The position numbers and the translations under genes were made by a program. Shown in pieces: positions 7,034-10,931 of a stretch of DNA of 10,931 bases; position 1 is the first letter of the stretch, and each line of letters begins with the position of its first letter. A model generated the notes under the pieces. The model was not told where the DNA came from, did not search any database, and saw only the letters and a program-made list of their open reading frames with translations. The stretch comes from Chloroflexota bacterium (GTDB lineage: Bacteria > Chloroflexota > Dehalococcoidia > SM23-28-2 > RBG-16-64-32). The stretch lies in contig JADFKG010000064.1 in NCBI GenBank assembly GCA_022565075.1, positions 1 to 10,931 on the forward strand, given 5' to 3'.

Positions 7034-8764
7034 ATGGCAAACGGAGACAAGAAAGAGTACACCGGCGCACAGATGGTGATGGAGTCGTTCCTCCGCGTCG
7101 GCGTCGACACGATCTTCGGGCTGCCCGGCGGCGCCAACCTGCCGCTTTACGACGTGCTGCCCGAGTACTACCCACGCATCAAGCACTACACGGTGAAGCA
7201 CGAGCAGGCCGCCGCGCACGCCGCGGACGCCTACGCCCGCATCAAGGGCACGGCCGGCGTCTGCTACGCCACGTCGGGCCCCGGCGCCACGAACCTGGTA
7301 ACGGGCATCGCCAACGCCTTCATGGACTCGGTGCCGCTGGTCTGCGTGACCGGCCAGGTGATCCGGGCGCTGATCGGCCGCGACGGATTCCAGGAGGCGG
7401 ACATCCAGGGCATCACGATCCCGATCACCAAGCACAACGAGCTCGTGCTGGACGTCGATGACATCCCGCGCGCGATGCAGCAGGCGTTCCACATCGCGAC
7501 GACGGGCCGGCCCGGTCCGGTGCTGGTCGACATTCCGCGGGACACGCTGCAGGAGAAAGGCGAGTTCTACTGGAGCGACAAGGTGCAGCTGCGCGGCTAC
7601 CGCCAGGACAACTTCGCGCCTGACCCGAACGAGATCCAGAAGGCCGCCGACCTGATCGCGCAGTCCGAGCGCCCCGTGATCCTGGCCGGGCACGGCGTCA
7701 TCATCTCCAGGGCCTACGACGAGCTGCTGAAGCTGGCGGAGACGGCGAACATCCCGGTGATCACGACGCTTCTGGGCATCAGCGGCTTTCCGGGGACGCA
7801 CCCGCTGTACCTGGGTATGCCCGGGATGCACGGCATGTACTGGAACAACCGCGCGATCAACGAGGCTGACCTTCTGATCGGCCTGGGCGTTCGCTTCGAC
7901 GACCGCGTCACCGGCCGCCTCAAGGACTTCGCGCCGAAGGCCAAGATCGTGCACATCGAGATCGACGAGGCAGAGATCGGCAAGAACGTGCGCCCGGCGG
8001 CGGCGATCCATTGCGATCTGAAGGCGGGCCTGACCGAGCTGAACAAGCACGTTAAGCCGAAGGAGCGCAGCGCCTGGTTCGAATGGATCGACGACATGCG
8101 CCGCAACCACCCGTCGATCACGATTCGCGAGACGGACGAGGTGCTGCCGCAGTACGTCATCGACAGCATCTACCGCGAGACGAAGGGCGATTGCATCGTC
8201 TGCACGGGCGTCGGCCAGCACCAGATGTGGGCGGCGCAGTACTTCTGGTACGACAAACCGAACAGCTTCGTGACGTCCGGCGGCCTGGGAACGATGGGCT
8301 TCGAGGTGCCGGCCGCGATGGGTGCGCAGGTCGCCGCTCCGGACGAGACCATCTGGTCGATCTGCGGCGACGGCGGCTTCATGATGACGATGCAAGAGCT
8401 GGCGACGATCGCCGAGTACAACTGGCCGATCAAGTTCGCGATCATCAACAACGGGACGCTGGGCATGGTGCGCCAGTGGCAAGAGCTGTTCTATGGGAAC
8501 AACATTGTTTCCACGCCGCTCAAGAACCCGGACTTCGTAAAGCTGGCCGAGGCGTTCGGCGTCAAGGGCCTGCGCGCGGAGCGAAAGGAAGAGGTGAGGC
8601 CGACGATCCACGCCGCGATGGAGCACGATGGCCCCGTGGTCATCGACTTCCGGGTCCACTACGACGAGAACGTGTATCCCATGGTGCCGCCCGGCGCATC
8701 GCTGGACGAGACCATTGAAGTGCCGGCGACGGAGACCGCCCCCGCCCAAGAGGTGAAGGCATGA
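7034..8764 (+). CDS. ilvB: Acetolactate synthase large (catalytic) subunit
   Basis: A 576-residue thiamine diphosphate enzyme that condenses two pyruvates to acetolactate, or pyruvate with 2-oxobutyrate. The N-terminal ThDP domain has the catalytic glutamate Glu57 in KHEQAA and the YATSGPGATNLVTG segment at 78-91. The central FAD-binding domain includes RFDDRVTGR at 287-295. The C-terminal domain has the ThDP motif from GDG (445-447) to NN (472-473), followed by GMVRQWQELFY at 477-487, whose Trp482 is the acetohydroxyacid synthase signature residue and argues against other ThDP enzymes such as catabolic acetolactate synthase. ATG 7034 is preferred to TTG 7016 because AAGGGA (7020-7025) lies 8 nt upstream of it. 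The 92-nt gap after ilvD shows no terminator. The gene ends in an ATGA overlap with ilvN. Confidence 0.97.
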   Translation: MANGDKKEYTGAQMVMESFLRVGVDTIFGLPGGANLPLYDVLPEYYPRIKHYTVKHEQAAAHAADAYARIKGTAGVCYATSGPGATNLVTGIANAFMDSVPLVCVTGQVIRALIGRDGFQEADIQGITIPITKHNELVLDVDDIPRAMQQAFHIATTGRPGPVLVDIPRDTLQEKGEFYWSDKVQLRGYRQDNFAPDPNEIQKAADLIAQSERPVILAGHGVIISRAYDELLKLAETANIPVITTLLGISGFPGTHPLYLGMPGMHGMYWNNRAINEADLLIGLGVRFDDRVTGRLKDFAPKAKIVHIEIDEAEIGKNVRPAAAIHCDLKAGLTELNKHVKPKERSAWFEWIDDMRRNHPSITIRETDEVLPQYVIDSIYRETKGDCIVCTGVGQHQMWAAQYFWYDKPNSFVTSGGLGTMGFEVPAAMGAQVAAPDETIWSICGDGGFMMTMQELATIAEYNWPIKFAIINNGTLGMVRQWQELFYGNNIVSTPLKNPDFVKLAEAFGVKGLRAERKEEVRPTIHAAMEHDGPVVIDFRVHYDENVYPMVPPGASLDETIEVPATETAPAQEVKA

Positions 8765-9333
8765 CGAACTCAAGCGAGGAGATCCGCAAGAAACGACCGC
8801 ACACGATCATCGCGCTGGTCGAGGACCGGCCCGGTGTGCTCAACCGCATCACCTCCAAGTGGCGGCAGCGCGGCTTCAACATCGAGAGCCTGGCCGTCGG
8901 CCACTCGGAGAAGCCCGGCCTCTCCCGGATGACGTTCGTCGTCGACTCGGACGCCAACGCCGAGCAGGTCGTGCGTCAGCTGGACAAGCTGGTGGACATC
9001 GTCGACATCCGCGACATCTCGCACGAGGAGATCGTCACGCGCGAGATGGCGATGATCAAGCTGAGGTCGACGAAGGAGACGCGCAGCCAGCTGATCGATA
9101 TCGCCGAGCTGTTCGGGGCGAACGTGCTGGACGTCAGCCCTGACTCGCTGATCCTGGAAGCGACCGGGGACGAGGGCAAGATCGACTCATTCGTCACGCT
9201 GCTCAGGGATTACGAGATAATCGAACTGGTGCGCACTGGCCGGGTCGCGATGATTCGCGGTGCCGACGTGTCGCACCCGGAGTTGCCCGCAGAAGAGCAG
9301 TATGACCGCTACCCCGGCGTTCATACCTGGTAG
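8761..9333 (+). CDS. ilvN: Acetolactate synthase small (regulatory) subunit
   Basis: A 190-residue regulatory partner of the catalytic subunit; it stimulates activity and confers valine feedback inhibition. The N-terminal ACT domain (about 15-88) shows EDRPGVLNRI at 21-30 and RGFNIESLAVG at 37-47. Gly25 and Asn40 lie where valine is bound in characterised IlvH/IlvN proteins, so feedback sensitivity is likely retained. The second domain, about 90-168, carries RSQLIDIAELFGANVLDV and ends near VRTGRVAMIRG. The length is typical of the long bacterial form. The start overlaps the ilvB stop by 4 nt (ATGA), with GAGGTGA at 8750-8756 as ribosome binding site inside ilvB. Such coupling would keep subunit output balanced. 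Confidence 0.96.
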   Translation: MTNSSEEIRKKRPHTIIALVEDRPGVLNRITSKWRQRGFNIESLAVGHSEKPGLSRMTFVVDSDANAEQVVRQLDKLVDIVDIRDISHEEIVTREMAMIKLRSTKETRSQLIDIAELFGANVLDVSPDSLILEATGDEGKIDSFVTLLRDYEIIELVRTGRVAMIRGADVSHPELPAEEQYDRYPGVHTW

Positions 9334-9352
9334 CCGAAGGAGTAACCGACGC

Positions 9353-10348
9353 ATGGCGAAGATCTACTACGAAAACGACGCGAACATGGAGTTGCTCCAG
9401 GGCAAGACGATCGGCATCATCGGCTTCGGCTCGCAGGGGCACGCCCACGCGCTCAACCTGCGCGACAACCATCTGAACGTGATGGTCGGCCTCTACACGG
9501 GATCGAACTCCTGGCCGCAGGCGCAGATGGCCGGCCTGCGCGTCGGCACAGTGGAAGAGGTAGCCCGCGAGGCAGACATTCTGATGGTGCTGGCGCCGGA
9601 CCAGGTGCAGAAGCAGATCTACTACGAGAGCATCGAGCAGGGGCTGAAGGCCGGCAACATGCTGATGTTCGCGCACGGCTTCAACATCCACTACAGCCAG
9701 ATCGTCCCGCCCAAGGACGTGGACGTGACGATGATCGCGCCCAAGGCGCCGGGCCACGGCATGCGCGAGCAGTTCATGAAGGGCGTCGGCGTACCGGCGC
9801 TCGTCGCCGTGCACCAGAACGCCACCGAGAACGCCCTGCAGATGGCGCTGGCCTACGGCAAGGGCGTCGGCTCGGCCAAGGCGGGCATCATCGAGACGAC
9901 GTTCGAAGAGGAGACGGAGACGGACCTCTTCGGCGAGCAGGTCGTGCTCTGCGGCGGCGTCACGCAACTGATCAAGACGGCGTTCGAGACGCTGGTGCAG
10001 GCCGGCTACCAGCCGGAGATCGCTTACTTCGAGTGCCTGCACGAGCTGAAGCTGCTCGTCGACTTCATCCACGAAGGCGGCATGGCCTACATGCGCTACA
10101 CGATCTCCGACACGGCCGAGTACGGCGACTACACCCGCGGCCCGAAGGTGATCGACGAGCACGTGCGCCAGAACATGAAGCAGGTGCTGCAGAACATCCG
10201 CAGCGGCGCTTTTGCCCGCGAGTGGATCCTGGAGAACCAGGCCGGGCGGCCCAGCTTCAACGCGCTGCGCCGCCAGAACGCCGAGCACATGATCGAGACG
10301 GTAGGCGCGGAGCTGCGCTCGATGATGCCGTGGCTGAAGAAGGACTGA
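9353..10348 (+). CDS. ilvC: Ketol-acid reductoisomerase, class I
   Basis: A 331-residue enzyme that isomerises and reduces acetolactate or acetohydroxybutyrate to the dihydroxy acid used by IlvD, normally with NADPH and Mg2+. The Rossmann motif GFGSQGHAHALNLRD is at 24-38. The cofactor loop reads VGLYTGSNSW at 45-54: Ser51 and Ser53 fit the usual pattern, but Tyr48 stands where most class I enzymes have Arg (GLR). Catalytic-domain residues are present: His108 in AHGF, Lys131 in APK, Asp191 and Glu195 in TDLFGEQ, Glu227 and Glu231 in ECLHEL, and Ser252 in ISDTAEYGD. ATG 9353 is chosen because AAGGAG (9337-9342) precedes it by 10 nt and the protein then begins MAKIYY, as expected. It is a short class I form without the duplicated C-terminal knot domain. 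Confidence 0.97.
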   Translation: MAKIYYENDANMELLQGKTIGIIGFGSQGHAHALNLRDNHLNVMVGLYTGSNSWPQAQMAGLRVGTVEEVAREADILMVLAPDQVQKQIYYESIEQGLKAGNMLMFAHGFNIHYSQIVPPKDVDVTMIAPKAPGHGMREQFMKGVGVPALVAVHQNATENALQMALAYGKGVGSAKAGIIETTFEEETETDLFGEQVVLCGGVTQLIKTAFETLVQAGYQPEIAYFECLHELKLLVDFIHEGGMAYMRYTISDTAEYGDYTRGPKVIDEHVRQNMKQVLQNIRSGAFAREWILENQAGRPSFNALRRQNAEHMIETVGAELRSMMPWLKKD

Positions 10349-10367
10349 CCGGAGACAAGAGACAGGG

Positions 10368-10484
10368 ATGATGCGAGCGATTGACCGAAGAGCGATGACT
10401 GTAGGGGCACAGCGCGCTGCGCCCCTACAGCGGCACGTCCTCGCGTTAAACAGCCTCAACCTTAGGCGGCCCTCTGCCGCGTGA
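10368..10484 (+). CDS. Possible 38-residue leucine-rich leader peptide
   Basis: A short frame begins at ATG 10368 (a second ATG follows at 10371), 19 nt after the ilvC stop, with AGGG directly upstream. Residues 20-32 contain five leucines encoded by CTA, CTC, TTA, CTC and CTT. The TTA codon is notable in such GC-rich DNA. The stop at 10482-10484 falls inside the loop of a predicted hairpin (10468-10475 with 10494-10501). Clustered codons for the pathway end product just before competing hairpins are the hallmark of ribosome-mediated attenuation, as in actinobacterial and enterobacterial leuA leaders. Against this, the frame passes through the palindrome at 10399-10430, the leucines are not contiguous, and no U-rich terminator follows. 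It may be a chance reading frame. Confidence 0.25.
   Translation: MMRAIDRRAMTVGAQRAAPLQRHVLALNSLNLRRPSAA
10399..10430 (+). repeat. 32-nt near-perfect palindrome, probable dispersed repeat
   Basis: CTGTAGGGGC (10399-10408) is the exact reverse complement of GCCCCTACAG (10421-10430). Between them CAGCG/CGCTG (10410-10419) is also self-complementary, leaving only one mismatched pair (A10409 with C10420). No T tract follows, so it is not a typical intrinsic terminator. GTAGGGGC...GCCCCTAC palindromes resemble small interspersed intergenic repeats known from several bacterial genomes. The repeat status here is inferred from that resemblance, since only one copy is in the window. Confidence 0.6.
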
Positions 10485-10563
10485 AGCGTGGAGAGAGGGC
10501 CTCAACCGAGATGATTGAGGCGGCCTGAACGCCGCCCCCATTAGAGCAACGGAGGTTGAGAGG
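10453..10563 (+). promoter_or_regulatory. Candidate leuA leader with competing helices
   Basis: GCCTCAACC occurs twice (10453-10461 and 10499-10507), and AGGCGGCC also occurs twice (10464-10471 and 10518-10525), an imperfect duplication. Possible helices are H1, GGCCCTCT (10468-10475) with AGAGGGCC (10494-10501); H2, GCCTCAA (10499-10505) with TTGAGGC (10515-10521); and H3, GGCGGC (10519-10524) with GCCGCC (10531-10536). H2 overlaps both H1 and H3, so the states exclude one another. Either copy of CTCAACC can also pair with GGTTGAG (10554-10560), which overlaps the leuA ribosome binding site GGAGG (10551-10555). The pairings are direct sequence facts; a switching role is inference. Confidence 0.35.
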
Positions 10564-10565
10564 CA

Positions 10566-10931
10566 ATGGCAAACGAAAACAAGGTACTGATCTTCGACAC
10601 TACGCTGCGTGACGGCGAGCAGTCGCCCGGCGTCGCGCTGAACGTCGAGGAAAAGCTCGAGATCGCGCGCGCTCTGGAGCGCATGAAAGTCGACATCATC
10701 GAGGCGGGGTTCCCGGCGTCGTCGCCCGGCGACCTCGAGTCGGTGACGGCGATCGCCAAAGAGATCCGCGAGCCGGTGATCGCCGGCCTCGCCCGCGCCG
10801 TCGCCAGCGACGTTGACGCCTGCTGGGAGGCCGTACGGCACGCCGAGCGGCCTCGCATCCACGTCTTCCTCTCCACGTCGGACATCCACATCATGCACCA
10901 GCTGGAGAAGGACAAGGAGCATGTCCTGGAG
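10566..10931 (+). CDS. leuA: 2-isopropylmalate synthase, N-terminal part (runs off right edge)
   Basis: The first 122 residues of the enzyme that condenses 2-oxoisovalerate with acetyl-CoA, the committed step to leucine. The TIM-barrel start is typical: FDTTLRDGEQSPGVALN at 10-26 with metal- and substrate-binding Arg15 and Asp16, IIEAGFPASSPGD at 44-56, and IHVFLSTSDIH near 100-110. The HxH metal motif and the C-terminal leucine-binding domain lie beyond the window, so length and feedback domain cannot be judged. Citramalate and homocitrate synthases share the barrel, but these motifs and the ilv neighbourhood favour LeuA. GGAGG at 10551-10555 lies 10 nt from the ATG. The 217-nt gap from ilvC has no intrinsic terminator, so the T-box probably also governs this gene. 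Confidence 0.93.
   Translation, partial: MANENKVLIFDTTLRDGEQSPGVALNVEEKLEIARALERMKVDIIEAGFPASSPGDLESVTAIAKEIREPVIAGLARAVASDVDACWEAVRHAERPRIHVFLSTSDIHIMHQLEKDKEHVLE

Noticed and set aside
6938..8773. Minus-strand open frame of 611 codons opposite ilvB
   Set aside because: It is longer than ilvB itself, but its composition is an artefact of antisense reading of GC-rich codons, and no motif was found.
9260..9352. N-terminal extension of ilvC starting at GTG 9260
   Set aside because: It overlaps ilvN, has no family similarity, and ATG 9353 has a good AAGGAG upstream and the expected N-terminus.
10381..10404. Promoter before leuA using TTGACC at 10381 as -35
   Set aside because: At 17 nt spacing the -10 position reads GGGGCA; no acceptable -10 hexamer is present.
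10399..10430. Palindrome as a rho-independent terminator after ilvC
   Set aside because: No T tract follows the stem on the plus strand, and leuA lies downstream in the same pathway, so a full stop here is unlikely.
9203..10459. Minus-strand open frame of 418 codons opposite ilvC
   Set aside because: Same reasoning: ilvC is complete and unmistakable on the plus strand, and the antisense product shows no family features.

Overview
The window is high-GC bacterial DNA, and every gene is on the plus strand. An ilvD-ilvB-ilvN-ilvC-leuA cluster behind a transcriptional T-box leader, with GTG starts and GC-rich codon use, fits a Chloroflexota (Dehalococcoidia-like) genome, probably environmental. 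The assignment rests on gene order and general resemblance, so it is tentative.

Region 1 (2-2493) is a tight three-gene run: the 3' part of an exported SGNH/GDSL hydrolase, a geranylgeranyl-reductase-family flavoprotein, and a DUF192 lipoprotein. Each intergenic gap is 4 nt. Region 2 (2548-4904) starts with an extended -10 promoter candidate and holds a class-III PLP aminotransferase-fold enzyme and a COG2334/APH-type small-molecule kinase. This pairing recalls amino-alcohol kinase plus phospholyase systems, but the substrate cannot be read from the sequence.

Region 3 (4912-10931) is the branched-chain amino acid operon. A sigma70-like promoter just after the kinase stop codon drives a leader with a full T-box: Stem I with a GTC (valine) specifier, Stem II, Stem III, an antiterminator with the TGGT tRNA-end-binding bulge, and a terminator with a T6 tract. 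Then come ilvD (dihydroxyacid dehydratase), ilvB and ilvN (acetolactate synthase subunits, overlapping by 4 nt), ilvC (ketol-acid reductoisomerase) and the 5' part of leuA (2-isopropylmalate synthase), which runs off the right edge. IlvBN, IlvC and IlvD make the 2-oxo acid precursors of valine and isoleucine. LeuA takes 2-oxoisovalerate toward leucine.

The 217-bp ilvC-leuA gap is the least ordinary stretch. It holds a 32-nt near-perfect palindrome that resembles a dispersed repeat, a 38-codon reading frame with five Leu codons clustered near its end, and repeated segments that form mutually exclusive helices, one of which would occlude the leuA ribosome binding site. It may be a second, leucine-specific control point, or merely repeat-derived sequence.
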